The notes below the pieces were generated by a model. It ran no database searches. It worked only from the letters and a program-made list of their open reading frames with translations, and was not told the origin of the DNA. Both the position numbers and the translations under genes were made by a program. Below, piece after piece: positions 36,201 to 44,495 of a DNA stretch of 64,000 nt; the stretch's first letter is position 1, and every line of letters begins with the position of its first letter. The DNA lies in NCBI GenBank assembly GCA_007120035.1, contig SKON01000002.1, forward strand, positions 1 through 64,000, read 5' to 3'. This DNA is from Myxococcales bacterium (GTDB lineage: Bacteria > Myxococcota_A > Bradymonadia > Bradymonadales > Bradymonadaceae).

Positions 36201-36988
36201 GGCGAGCAAAGGACCGGGCCGATGTCCTCCTGGCCGACGGCCTGGCGCTGGGGACGACCAGGGACGAGCATCAATGCCGGTTTGGCGAGGTGCTGCTCCT
36301 CTCTGGCCGACGGGACGCCGGGATGGAGGCGTTGCAGCGCTGTGCCGAGGCCCCCGAGGATCAGCTCGCCGCCCAGGGCGCATTCTGGCTGGGGATGGCA
36401 AACCCCGACGCCTCGGCGAGCTACCGGGCGGGGCTGGCGCGACACCTGGCCGGGGTGATTCCCCCGGAGCGGGAAGCGACCCGTCGCCGGCTTCGGTGGG
36501 TCGCTGAGAGCACGGAGCCCGTCGAGGACTACTCGGCGGCGCTGGAGGAAGAGCTTCGAGGCGCGCTGGAGGCCGATGATCTGACCGATGATCAATTCGT
36601 CGACCGCGTGGTGGCTCTCGTGGACTACTTGATCCACGTAGCAGAGTGGGAGACCGCCGGGGAGGAGCTGCGACCCCGTTCCACGGTGTTCTATCGGGCC
36701 GATCGGCAGGACGAGTTCGTGCGCCTGCGGCTGCGGGCGTCCCTGGGCAAGCTCGACGGGCTGCAGGTGCTCTCGACGATGGGTCGGACCCTCGAGGAGG
36801 CTCCCGCTACGACCCCGGAGGGTGAAGCGGAGGCCGCTTACCTGCGAGCCGTGGCGCTGGCTCAGACCGGGCAGGTGGAGCCGGCCCTGGCGGAGCTGCG
36901 AGGCGCTCGGGAGTTGCTCGACGAAGGGGCCCGACTCCTGGCGGCGATCGAGGCGCTGGAATCTGCGCTCCTGCCGCTGGGTTCCTGA
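33257..36988 (+). CDS. Large helical-repeat (TPR-like) lipoprotein in the opp operon
   Basis: The 1243-residue protein begins with a lipoprotein signal; the modified Cys is residue 18 (LLIAC) or 24 (LTGC). Residues about 30-290 are a mixed region. From about 300 to the end it is almost wholly helical with TPR-like units, for example [20 protein letters not shown] and [20 protein letters not shown]. Translational coupling to oppF (ATGA overlap) suggests it works with the peptide transporter or the cell envelope around it. Not recognised as a named family. Confidence 0.83.
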   Translation: MSGRLWVAVLSLALLIACGGLTGCRVAVPVEGNLAPRHFASSQASLTKDPGGRLFVVAAEGERIQPFVVVRSQEREELFWTRPLGERAAEILPLTRMDIDWYNRAMRQAPELTFLDDLTDLEIDESIGLWGGGGSSGVRWLGPPPSGEQQAVVIPLSEPLESLSLAENIAGVVHVSDDAVETLGRSFPPHRGPYVVILDGFVEDRSPRVGIPAGMTGLGSQVGPEWTWVETGDGAAVRSNAELQEKAARAGVEILVVPTAEGHRVGFAADAGPPGVGPWAKRPAIAESGILLANEATDDDRRQVLRALGAIYGGHPLSAAYFLAQADHWSVDQNEFATLLRHQDLLSAGGYIAWVRARTLEDAEGLGPEVALYMARAYAYQGHWRAVDANADRAYELFSVWPRGEGRMGMASARILMAQAAAGRGDAQRSRALWNDVAQIYARARDPYREGLARRRMALLDPEAGEFERVARFLGETRAEHEAARSILLGAAARIDVGDREGAADLLSAWEDQSQEFPRLNLLADALRTNQALARGDAPALDRVRENRAEALALSAWDATVVSSVALQQMDPAGSSEELRQVGEVLIEARLRASDPVLVSASNRALAALCTDVLFPMEELTARIDRRCLHRIQAAAGEPEGVRSLMSGGYRFLQRGNLEGARSVADFLLERVSSQQGDWPLVRAEVLLLDSAVLHEEGDSTERSARIQEAFDLMRQNVAPREAPELLLELGDFFQARGFEHHTGILYRAAGQAARSANRSTVAADATLKLAESLARAGQWQDLLELSGVESPLHSVRVDLYRAQGQFLSDNRGAARGLWSDALRQASEFGDFQRISVSLMAGRLAAERGEREAAMGLFDEAMEALDGLPEGLAGREEGRVLRARAEAMRAWQWFASGDGAEAQAAIERALGALEEVATGAAPQVRREVLEVALLQADEEGRRAALRGLEELNRGLGPDTSEIIERDVGTTLVQALITHGEARRAKDRADVLLADGLALGTTRDEHQCRFGEVLLLSGRRDAGMEALQRCAEAPEDQLAAQGAFWLGMANPDASASYRAGLARHLAGVIPPEREATRRRLRWVAESTEPVEDYSAALEEELRGALEADDLTDDQFVDRVVALVDYLIHVAEWETAGEELRPRSTVFYRADRQDEFVRLRLRASLGKLDGLQVLSTMGRTLEEAPATTPEGEAEAAYLRAVALAQTGQVEPALAELRGARELLDEGARLLAAIEALESALLPLGS

Positions 36989-37051
36989 CCGAAGGCTTGG
37001 GCCAACGGTACCTGAGAGTCCCTGCTGCATCTAAGAGACTTGGAGTCGCGC

Positions 37052-39814
37052 ATGCACGAGGTTCACCTCCGAGGGGTTCGGACCCACAATCTGAAGAATA
37101 TCGACTGCTCTATCCCGCACCACCACCTGACAGTGGTCACCGGGGTGAGCGGGTCGGGGAAGTCGAGCCTGGCCTTCGACACGCTCTACTCCGAGGGGCG
37201 GCGCCGGTACACGGAGTCCCTCTCGACGTACGCCCGCCAGTTCTTGGAGCGGATGGCGCGACCGCCCCTGGACTCGATCCAGAACGTGCAGCCCTCGGTG
37301 GCGCTGAAGCAGGTCAACGACGTGAGCAGCGCCCGCTCCACGGTAGGGACCATCACCGAGATCGACGACCACCTGCACCTGCTCTTCACCCACGCCGGGG
37401 TGACGTTCTGCCCGACCTGCGATGTGCCCGTGACCCGCGACGAGGCGGCGGGCGTGGCCGAGCGGCTCCTGGAGCTGCCCGAGGGCACCCGGGTGGTCCT
37501 GGTGGCCGAAGTAGAACCCCCAAAACCGGAGCACCGGGGAGCGCTCCTGGAGCACCTCCTCGCCGAGGGGTACCGGCGGCTCTACGTCGACGGTCAGACC
37601 GTGGACATCACCGATGAGGACGTGGAGACCCTCCTGGGCCAGGCGTCGTTCCCGGTGGTCGTGGATCGCCTGGTGGTGCGACCTGGCGATGAGATGAGGG
37701 TCGCCGAAGCCGTGGAGGCCGGCTTCGAGCTCGGCAACGGGCGGCTCCTGGCCTTCGAGCATGGCGCCGATCGGCCCCCGTGGACCTTCGACCAGGCGTT
37801 CCGGTGCAACCACTGCGGCCAGGATATGGTGGAGCCCCAGCCGGCGCTCTTCAGCTTCAACAGCTCGCTGGGGGCCTGTCAGACCTGCTCCGGGTTCGGC
37901 AAGACCATGGGCATCGACTACCGCAAGGTGATCCCCAACCCGGGGCTCTCCCTGGAAGAGGGGGCTATCGCCTGCTTCGAGAAGGGGCGCCACAAGCGGC
38001 AGAAGTCCCGGCTGCTGAAAGCCTGCCGGGAGCAGGGGATCCCCACGGACGAGCCCTTTGAAGAGTTGTCCGCCGACCATCGGGCCTACGTCCGGTTCGG
38101 CGGCGAGGGGTATACGGGGTTGAAGGGGTTCTTTCAGAGGCTCAAGCGCAAGCAGTACAAAGCCTATGTTCGGATCTTCCTGGCCAAATACCGGGGCTAC
38201 GACCTCTGCGAGGACTGCGATGGCGCTCGCCTCGGCCCGGAAGCGCGACAGGTTCGGGTGGCCGGGCGGCGGATCAGCGACTTCTGGGAGATGCGCATCG
38301 AGGAGGCGCGAGCCTACTTCGACGACGCACCTCTCGAGGAAGACCGGGCTGCTCGGGTGCAGACGCTGTTGCGGGAGATCCGATACCGGCTTCGATACCT
38401 CGACGAGGTGGGGCTGGGGTACCTGGAGCTGGGGCGCCAGTCCCGGACGCTCTCCGGCGGGGAGATGCAGCGGATTCACCTGACGTCGAGCCTGGGCCGG
38501 GCGCTCACGGACACCCTCTATGTGCTCGACGAGCCGACGGCCGGGCTCCACGCCCGGGACTCCCGTAAGCTCATGGAGATCCTGCAGGGGCTGCGGGATG
38601 TGGGCAACACCGTGGTCGTCGTGGAGCACGACCCGGAGATCATCGGCGGCGCCGACCACGTGTTGGAGCTCGGGCCCGTGGGCGGAGACCGGGGCGGGGA
38701 GCTGACCTACGCCGGGCCGCTGACCGGGTACGACCTCCACGAGGAGGTCGACTTCTCGGTGGCGCACCGGCTCGGGACGAAGAATCGGGAGGCCCCCTCA
38801 GAGGGCCGGATCGAGATCGTCGGGGCCAACCACCACAACCTCAGGGACGTAGACGTGTCGATCCCTCTGGGCCGACTGACGGTGGTCACCGGGGTCAGCG
38901 GCAGCGGAAAGTCGACTCTGGTGGAGGACGTGCTCTACAACGGCTGGCGCCGCCTGCAAGGGCAGGGCGGGGTCGCCGCCGGCGAGGTCCGGGAGCTCCG
39001 AGGTCTCGACGACTTCGACGCCCTGGAGCTGATGGATCAGCGGTCCATCGGGCGGTCCAACCGGTCCAACGCCATGAGCTACACCAAGGCATACGACACG
39101 ATCCGCAAGCTCTTCGCCGGGACACAGGCGGCGAAGAACGCCGGCGTGACCGTTGGGGACTTCTCGTTCAACACGAAAGGGGGTCGGTGCGACGCCTGCG
39201 ACGGGACGGGGACCCTCACGGTGGAGATGCATTTCATGGCCGACGTGGAGATCCCCTGTCAGGTCTGCGAGGGGAAGCGGTTCAAGCCGCGGATTCTGGG
39301 CGTGAAGTATCGGGGCAAGTCCATCGACGAGATCTTCGAGATGACCGTCGAGGAGGGTCTGCATTTCTTCGAGGAGTCCCAGGCCGTCCAGAACCGTCTG
39401 CGCCCCCTGCAGGAGGTCGGGCTGGGATATCTACGGCTGGGGCAGACCACGGACACCTTCTCCGGTGGCGAGGCGCAGCGGCTGAAGCTGGCGACCTACA
39501 TCGCCGAGGGTCGACGCCGGAGCAAGACGAAGCCGATCCTCTTTCTCTTCGACGAGCCGACCGTGGGCCTCCATCTCAAGGACGTGGCCGTGCTCCTGGT
39601 GGCGTTGCGCAGGCTCGTGGAGCTGGGGCACACCGTGGTCGCCGTAGAGCATAATATCGACTTCATCGCCCGCTGCGATCACGTGATCGACCTCGGACCG
39701 GAGGCGGGCCCCCGGGGAGGGCGGATCGTAGCTCAGGGGTTCCCCGGCGAGGTGGCGGCCGCCGAGGAGAGCATCACCGGCCGGTACCTGCGAGAGTTCT
39801 TTCAGGGGGCGTGA
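37052..39814 (+). CDS. uvrA: UvrA-family ABC ATPase (possibly a divergent paralogue)
   Basis: The 920-residue protein contains both UvrA ATPase modules: Walker A VTGVSGSGKSSLAFDTL and VTGVSGSGKSTLVEDVL, signatures LSGGEMQRIHL and FSGGEAQRLKL, Walker B VLDEPTAGLHARD and LFDEPTVGLHLKD, plus zinc modules (CPTC, CNHC with CQTC, CDAC with CQVC). UvrA recognises DNA lesions for nucleotide excision repair. Several otherwise strict positions differ, for example ALKQVNDVSSARSTVGTITE where canonical UvrA has an EQK-type sequence, so it may be a UvrA2-like paralogue. The start is ATG 37052, with GGAG upstream. Confidence 0.88.
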   Translation: MHEVHLRGVRTHNLKNIDCSIPHHHLTVVTGVSGSGKSSLAFDTLYSEGRRRYTESLSTYARQFLERMARPPLDSIQNVQPSVALKQVNDVSSARSTVGTITEIDDHLHLLFTHAGVTFCPTCDVPVTRDEAAGVAERLLELPEGTRVVLVAEVEPPKPEHRGALLEHLLAEGYRRLYVDGQTVDITDEDVETLLGQASFPVVVDRLVVRPGDEMRVAEAVEAGFELGNGRLLAFEHGADRPPWTFDQAFRCNHCGQDMVEPQPALFSFNSSLGACQTCSGFGKTMGIDYRKVIPNPGLSLEEGAIACFEKGRHKRQKSRLLKACREQGIPTDEPFEELSADHRAYVRFGGEGYTGLKGFFQRLKRKQYKAYVRIFLAKYRGYDLCEDCDGARLGPEARQVRVAGRRISDFWEMRIEEARAYFDDAPLEEDRAARVQTLLREIRYRLRYLDEVGLGYLELGRQSRTLSGGEMQRIHLTSSLGRALTDTLYVLDEPTAGLHARDSRKLMEILQGLRDVGNTVVVVEHDPEIIGGADHVLELGPVGGDRGGELTYAGPLTGYDLHEEVDFSVAHRLGTKNREAPSEGRIEIVGANHHNLRDVDVSIPLGRLTVVTGVSGSGKSTLVEDVLYNGWRRLQGQGGVAAGEVRELRGLDDFDALELMDQRSIGRSNRSNAMSYTKAYDTIRKLFAGTQAAKNAGVTVGDFSFNTKGGRCDACDGTGTLTVEMHFMADVEIPCQVCEGKRFKPRILGVKYRGKSIDEIFEMTVEEGLHFFEESQAVQNRLRPLQEVGLGYLRLGQTTDTFSGGEAQRLKLATYIAEGRRRSKTKPILFLFDEPTVGLHLKDVAVLLVALRRLVELGHTVVAVEHNIDFIARCDHVIDLGPEAGPRGGRIVAQGFPGEVAAAEESITGRYLREFFQGA

Positions 39815-40743
39815 CCGAGGCGTTGGGCTACGTCGAGGTAGTCCGGGAACCGGTCGTAGATGGCCTGGTAGTCGGCCCGGGCCGCCTCGTACTCCTCGCG
39901 GTCCTGGTAGATCCGGCCCCGGTCGTAGTGAAGCGCCAGAGTGACCGCTGGCTCTTCGGGGCCTACAGGCCGCAAACCCTCGGTGAGCGCTGAGATCGCC
40001 TCGTCGTAGCGCTCGAGCAGGGCCAGTGCCCGGGCCCGGTAGAGCAGGAAGACGGCGTGCCACTTGCTTTTGCAGGAAAGCCCGTCGGTCAGGGAGACCA
40101 CCTCCTGCCACCCCGCGGGGTCGGAGAGACCTGTAAGGAGCTCCGCCCGAGAGACGCCGCCGACGATGTCCCGGGGAGCCTCGTCGTGCAACTGGTCCAA
40201 GCATTGAAGGGCTTCTTCCGTCCGGCCCACCTCCTGATACGCCTCGGTCAGGGCCAGGAGAAGGCCCCGGCGGTCCGGCTGAACGGCAGAGGTGATCTCC
40301 GGGGTGATCATCAGCTCCATCGCCGGGGAGAGGCCTTCGCTCTGGAAGAGCGCGGCCATCTGGTCGGAGTGGTCCAGGGCGAACCGAAGATAGGCGATGG
40401 CCCGGGAGAACTCCCGCTGCCGAAGCGCCAACAGGCCTACAAGAAAGGCCGCCGCCGGATCGTCCTGGGACTTCATGAGGGTGGTCATGGCGTCTTCTTC
40501 GGCGCCTTTTGCGACCTGTCGAGCCCCGGTCTTCAGGAGACTCTCGTCGGCGGAGGAGTCTTCGAAGGTATGAGCCGTAAAGATCAGGGGCAGCCCGGGC
40601 ACGGCGGTCTCGATGTGCCGACCCCGCTGATCGACGCGGTAGGCGAGCCCTCGGGGGCCGAGGACAAGGCTCGGGCCGCCGGGACCGACGCCGAGCCGGA
40701 CCCCCGGGAGGAGCCGAAATCGTGGTCGAAACCGAAAGCCCAT
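39802..40743 (-). CDS. DUF4236-domain protein with TPR repeats
   Basis: The 313-residue protein begins MGFRFRPRFRLLPGVRLGVG, then GPSLVLGPRGLAYRVDQRG, matching the small DUF4236 domain. Residues about 75-313 are TPR repeats (LLYRARALALLERYDEAIS and LALHYDRGRIYQDREEYEAA). No signal peptide. It overlaps the end of the convergent UvrA gene by 13 bases and lies 22 bases downstream of the DUF3825 gene, probably on one transcript. DUF4236 has no firm function. Confidence 0.8.
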   Translation of the reverse strand: MGFRFRPRFRLLPGVRLGVGPGGPSLVLGPRGLAYRVDQRGRHIETAVPGLPLIFTAHTFEDSSADESLLKTGARQVAKGAEEDAMTTLMKSQDDPAAAFLVGLLALRQREFSRAIAYLRFALDHSDQMAALFQSEGLSPAMELMITPEITSAVQPDRRGLLLALTEAYQEVGRTEEALQCLDQLHDEAPRDIVGGVSRAELLTGLSDPAGWQEVVSLTDGLSCKSKWHAVFLLYRARALALLERYDEAISALTEGLRPVGPEEPAVTLALHYDRGRIYQDREEYEAARADYQAIYDRFPDYLDVAQRLGHAP

Positions 40744-40765
40744 CAGCGTCCCCGTCGCGATCTCT

Positions 40766-41533
40766 TCAGCGCAGCCACTGGTCGTTCAGCCGTCCCAAAA
40801 GCCGGGCGTTGCTCAACGCCTGGTCCAGGTTCAGACAGGTCGCCACCCGGTAGTAGCCGTCCATCTTCTCGATCACCGCCGCCAGGTCGGGCTCCGAAGG
40901 GCTCCGCATGCAGATCGGGAGGAGGAGCTGGACCCGGCCCCGGTGGTACTGAGGCACGGCGATTCGGAAGTTTCGCCGGGCCCGCAGTAGGGCGTTGTCG
41001 AAGGCCCCGGAGAGGAGCATCTGGAGCTGGTGATCGCCAATGCCGTCGAACTCACGGGGGAACCGCTCCCGGTTCTCGGCGACCAGGTGCTCCGTGTTCT
41101 TTCGGAGTTCGCACTCGGGATCGAAGACGAAGTCCTCGGGATCCTCGAGGTAGTTTGCCATCTCAGGGAGCTGGGCGAACCGGGTCATCCGGACGTCGCC
41201 CTTGCGCACGAATCCCTGGAAGTACCAGGGCTGGCGGTCGGGGATCTTGTTCTCATCGAAGAAGGCGTAGATCGGCTCTTGCTGTTCTGTGACCAGACCC
41301 GTGTCAAAGGAGGCGGCCCCGTCGTCGGCCGCGTAGGCGATCTTGTCTTCATCCTCGATGCGATTGAAGGTGTGGATGATGTAGGCGTAGAGAATCGGCC
41401 GGGGGAAGTCGCTGTCGGAGTAACGGTATTCCCAGTTTTCCGGTTCCGCCAGTTCCTCGAGCTCCGTCAGACGGTCTGCGAAATCGGGAAGATAGGCGAA
41501 TTCTTTGATGGGGGGTAAGGAGTGATCGTTCAT
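40766..41533 (-). CDS. DUF3825-domain protein
   Basis: A 255-residue soluble protein. The sequence FAYLPDFADRLTELEELAEP, then ILYAYIIHTFNRIEDEDKI, FDTGLVTEQQEPIYAFFDEN and PWYFQGF matches DUF3825, a domain found alone or beside OST-HTH/LOTUS and other predicted RNA-binding domains. Nothing catalytic is apparent. The start is ATG 41533; upstream ribosome binding is weak. It is the first gene of a likely two-gene unit with the DUF4236-TPR gene. Confidence 0.8.
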   Translation of the reverse strand: MNDHSLPPIKEFAYLPDFADRLTELEELAEPENWEYRYSDSDFPRPILYAYIIHTFNRIEDEDKIAYAADDGAASFDTGLVTEQQEPIYAFFDENKIPDRQPWYFQGFVRKGDVRMTRFAQLPEMANYLEDPEDFVFDPECELRKNTEHLVAENRERFPREFDGIGDHQLQMLLSGAFDNALLRARRNFRIAVPQYHRGRVQLLLPICMRSPSEPDLAAVIEKMDGYYRVATCLNLDQALSNARLLGRLNDQWLR

Positions 41534-41859
41534 TGGTTTCCAGTTCGGGGGAGTGTCGCGCCGTCCCCCCGACGGAATGGCGCCAGGTTTTTCTGGGTTC
41601 GAATTTTTGCGCTCTGCGCACGTTGCCGCCGAAGATGCGTCGTCCCCTCGGCTTTGTCAAGACCCCGGGAACGGCTGGATTTTCGCGCTCTGTGGTCCGG
41701 CATTGAGAAGCCTATGGCTTCCTTGACACCCTCACAGCTGCGGGCCTACACTCACGCCGTTTGTTGCCCTTGGAAAATGAATCGAGGTTGGCCCGTCCGA
41801 AGGTGGCTCGCGGGACAGGCTACTCCCCGGGGAAATTCAACTCACGGAGGTAGGCGTCT
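41534..41859. other. Divergent intergenic region, 326 bases
   Basis: No gene is supported here. It holds the start signals of the DUF3825 gene (minus strand) and of the ybjN-pspA unit (plus strand). Apart from the plus-strand promoter listed separately there is a TTGACA on the minus strand at 41660-41655, without a convincing -10 box. The AT content is higher than in flanking genes. Confidence 0.6.
41723..41752 (+). promoter_or_regulatory. Sigma70-type promoter for ybjN-pspA
   Basis: TTGACA at 41723-41728, 18-base spacer, TACACT at 41747-41752. The start site would be near 41759, leaving a leader of about 100 bases before the ybjN-like ATG. The same -10 hexamer and spacing occur upstream of the J-domain-like gene at 61328. 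Confidence 0.6.
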
Positions 41860-42300
41860 ATGAACGCATCTGAGGTAGAACTCAACGACCGAATCGAATC
41901 CTTCATCATCGAGATGGGGTTGCCTTTTGAGCAGGTGCAGGAAGGACTATGGCTGGTCCACGACGAGGCGGACTTCATCGACAATATCGTGGTCTACCAC
42001 AACTATCCGGTGCTCACGTTCCGGGTGAAGCTGGTGGACCTCCCCGAAGGGAAGGGATTTCCCGAGCTCTTTCGGCGGCTCTTGCAGTTGAACAGCTCGA
42101 GCATGATCGCCGGGGCCTTCGGGCTGGAGGACAACTCGGTGGTCGTGGTGGACACCATTCAGTCCGAGAACTTGGACGCCAACGAGTTTCAGGCCTCCAT
42201 TGACGCCATGGCGCTGGCGGTGCGAGAGCACTACGAAGAGCTGAAGGCCATCGTCGACGGAGAGACCGGTGAGCAGCAAGCGGCCGCTGCCGAAGCGTAA
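41860..42300 (+). CDS. YbjN-domain protein
   Basis: A 146-residue soluble protein with the YbjN fold: IESFIIEMGLPFEQVQEG, HNYPVLTFRVKLVDLP, ELFRRLLQLNSSSMIAGAFG and VVVVDTIQSENLDANEF. YbjN-like proteins resemble type III secretion chaperones and affect stress responses and motility. It lies 30 bases upstream of pspA, an arrangement consistent with a membrane-stress role. The start is ATG 41860, with GGAGG about ten bases upstream. The C-terminus is Ala/Gln-rich. Confidence 0.82.
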   Translation: MNASEVELNDRIESFIIEMGLPFEQVQEGLWLVHDEADFIDNIVVYHNYPVLTFRVKLVDLPEGKGFPELFRRLLQLNSSSMIAGAFGLEDNSVVVVDTIQSENLDANEFQASIDAMALAVREHYEELKAIVDGETGEQQAAAAEA

Positions 42301-42330
42301 GTCATTCTCAGGGTATAAAGGAGAAGAGTA

Positions 42331-43098
42331 ATGGGCATCTTGAATCGCATCAGCACGCTGCTCCGGGCAAATATCAACGACCTGATCAGCCGTTCCGAGG
42401 ATCCGGAGAAGATCCTCAATCAGTTGATCCTCGATATGCGGGAGCAGCTGATCCAGGCCAAGAAGCAGGTGGCCGTCGCTATCGCCGACGAAAAGCGGCT
42501 GAAGAAGCAGCTCGACAATGAGATCAGCAAGAGTCAGGACTGGGAGAAGAAGGCCATGATGGCCGTCCGAGCCGGTCGCGACGACCTGGCTCGGGAAGCG
42601 TTGTCTCGCAAGAAAGAGCACGACGACCTGGCTCAGGAGTTCCAGGGGCAGTGGGAGGCGCAGAAGAACGCCGCCGACCGCCTTCGCGACTCCCTGCGGC
42701 AGTTGAACGCCAAGATCGAGGAGGCCACCCGGAAGAAGAACCTCCTGATCGCGCGGAAGAAGCGGGCCGAAGCTCAGCAGACCATCCAGCAGACCATGTC
42801 GGGGATGAGCGACACCTCGGCGTTCGACGCCTTCGATCGGATGCAGGGTCGGATCGAGCAGATGGAGGCCGAGGCGGAGGCCTCTGCCGAGCTGGCCGAG
42901 CACATGGCCGGCGACGATCTTTCGGCGCAGTTCAGCGCCCTGGAGCAGGACCACGGCGCTGATGAAGCGCTGTCGGCTCTGAAGGCTCGGATGGGCGTCA
43001 GCCGAGAGGCCGAAGAGACCCAATTCGAGTTCGAAGAGGAAGAGGTGGAAGAAGAGGTGGAGGCCCGCAGGGGAACCTGGGACTCCGACGACCTCTGA
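42331..43098 (+). CDS. pspA: PspA/IM30-family membrane-stress protein
   Basis: The 255-residue protein starts MGILNRISTLLRANINDLIS, typical of PspA/Vipp1, and continues as a long coiled coil (EDPEKILNQLILDMREQLI and KKQLDNEISKSQDWEKKAM). It lacks a membrane helix; PspA binds stressed inner membrane through its N-terminal amphipathic helix and assembles into ESCRT-III-like scaffolds. The C-terminal 40 residues are acidic (EEEEVEEEVE). The start has AGGAG about seven bases upstream. Cotranscribed with ybjN. A second PspA-like gene is at 46280. Confidence 0.93.
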   Translation: MGILNRISTLLRANINDLISRSEDPEKILNQLILDMREQLIQAKKQVAVAIADEKRLKKQLDNEISKSQDWEKKAMMAVRAGRDDLAREALSRKKEHDDLAQEFQGQWEAQKNAADRLRDSLRQLNAKIEEATRKKNLLIARKKRAEAQQTIQQTMSGMSDTSAFDAFDRMQGRIEQMEAEAEASAELAEHMAGDDLSAQFSALEQDHGADEALSALKARMGVSREAEETQFEFEEEEVEEEVEARRGTWDSDDL

Positions 43099-43127
43099 AC
43101 TGCTGAGAGACAGACGCCAATGACCCC

Positions 43128-43166
43128 GACGACCGCGGCTTCTCCGAGTGAGGAGGCGCGGTCGTC
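43128..43166 (+). terminator. Hairpin after pspA, possible terminator
   Basis: A perfect 10-base-pair stem, GACGACCGCG with CGCGGTCGTC, whose loop can extend the pairing further. There is no U-tract, so it may be an attenuator or mRNA end rather than a standard intrinsic terminator. Confidence 0.4.
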
Positions 43167-43193
43167 TGCTCTGACCAAGAAAAGGTGCCCGCG

Positions 43194-44225
43194 ATGACGA
43201 CCACACCCGACGCCGTAGGAGCCGTGCTCTGCGCCGGCTTCGGCACTCGCCTCTCACCGCTCACCGAGACGCTCCCCAAGCCGCTGATCCCCTTTCTGAA
43301 CACACCTCTGGTGACCTACGGACTGGACCACCTGGCCTCGGCGGGCATCAAGCGCGTCGGCGTAAACCTCCATCATCTGCCCGACGCGATCCCTCCCGTC
43401 GTGGATCGTCTGGCGGTGACCATGGGGCTCGACGTGGTGTACGCACGGGAGTGGGAGATCCTGGGCACCGCCGGGGGCATCAGGGGGATCTGGCACGCCC
43501 TTGGGGAGCCCGACGCCACCCTGGTGGTCCTCAATGGCGACAGCGTGATGGACATCGACCTTGGGGACTGTCTGAAGAAGCATAGGGCCAAGGGGCGACG
43601 GGCCTCCCTGGTGGTGCGGGTAAAGGACGAGTCCCAACCGGGGAAGGTGTGGGTCGACGAGGAGAGCCTCGAGCTGCGAGGCCTTCGAGACATGCGACAC
43701 CCCGAAGCGACCGGCGATCTGAGGGAGTTCGACTACACCGGCGTGGGCCTCTACGAACCCTCGCTCCTGCGGGAGATCCCCGTGGAGAAGGGGTGCGTCG
43801 TCGGCGACGTGTTGGGCCCCTTGATGGAATCTGGCGAGGGGTTCGGGGCGGTGATCCACGAGGGATTCTGGGCCGCCCTGGACAACCCGACGTTGTACTT
43901 TCAGACCACCCGACAAGTCCTCGACGACCCGGAGCTCTTCGCCCAGGTGCCCCTGCCGGCGCCGCTCGACGAAGGTCTCTTTGTCTTCAACCAGGACGGG
44001 ATCCACGACAAAGCCAAGCTCGCGGGGCCTTTGCTTACCGGGGCACACGTATCGATCGAGCGCGGCGCCCGGGTGGGGCCCTACGCTGTCCTCGACGGGG
44101 TGGAGGTGTCCGAAGGGGCCCGGGTCAAAGACGCTATTCTCTACGGGATGGGGCGGGTCGAGGGGGAGTGGGAGCGGTGTATCGCCGTGGCCGGGAAGGT
44201 GCTGCCCATTCCGGAGGACGCCTAA
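43194..44225 (+). CDS. Sugar-1-phosphate nucleotidyltransferase
   Basis: A 343-residue protein with a GT-A nucleotidyltransferase domain: GAVLCAGFGTRLSPLTETLP then KPLIPFLNTPL (the GXGXRLXPLT...KP signature), GTAGGIRGI, LVVLNGDSVMDIDL (metal-binding GD), and a C-terminal left-handed beta-helix region (GPLLTGAHVSIERGARVGPY). It makes an NDP-sugar from a sugar-1-phosphate and NTP, like mannose-1-P guanylyltransferase or MurNAc-1-P uridylyltransferase. Which sugar is uncertain. The start is ATG 43194, with AAAAGG nine bases upstream; GTG 43185 would overlap that ribosome binding site. Confidence 0.9.
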   Translation: MTTTPDAVGAVLCAGFGTRLSPLTETLPKPLIPFLNTPLVTYGLDHLASAGIKRVGVNLHHLPDAIPPVVDRLAVTMGLDVVYAREWEILGTAGGIRGIWHALGEPDATLVVLNGDSVMDIDLGDCLKKHRAKGRRASLVVRVKDESQPGKVWVDEESLELRGLRDMRHPEATGDLREFDYTGVGLYEPSLLREIPVEKGCVVGDVLGPLMESGEGFGAVIHEGFWAALDNPTLYFQTTRQVLDDPELFAQVPLPAPLDEGLFVFNQDGIHDKAKLAGPLLTGAHVSIERGARVGPYAVLDGVEVSEGARVKDAILYGMGRVEGEWERCIAVAGKVLPIPEDA

Positions 44226-44427
44226 GAGGTGCCAGGTTCGCCTCCTGGGGTCGCTGGAGGACGAACCGCCGAGGAGGACCGATTTGTGTACCGGAGATAG
44301 AGGGCGGCGCGGAACCTCCCCTCGGGCCAAGGCCCGCTGCGGTCTGCGGCCTACCGATCAACGTGGATCCCACTCATGCCCTTCGGATGAGGGATACGCC
44401 CGTGATTCCTAAACCAGGCGCGCATCA

Positions 44428-44456
44428 TTGACCCTCAATTGCGCGAAGTCTACTCT
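44428..44456 (+). promoter_or_regulatory. Sigma70-type promoter of the glycine-rich lipoprotein
   Basis: TTGACC at 44428-44433, 17-base spacer, TACTCT at 44451-44456. The start site near 44463 supports translation from ATG 44496, since upstream starts would lie at or before the transcript end. Confidence 0.5.
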
Positions 44457-44495
44457 GATGGCCAAGAGATGACTTCCAGCACCGCAGGGCTGACG

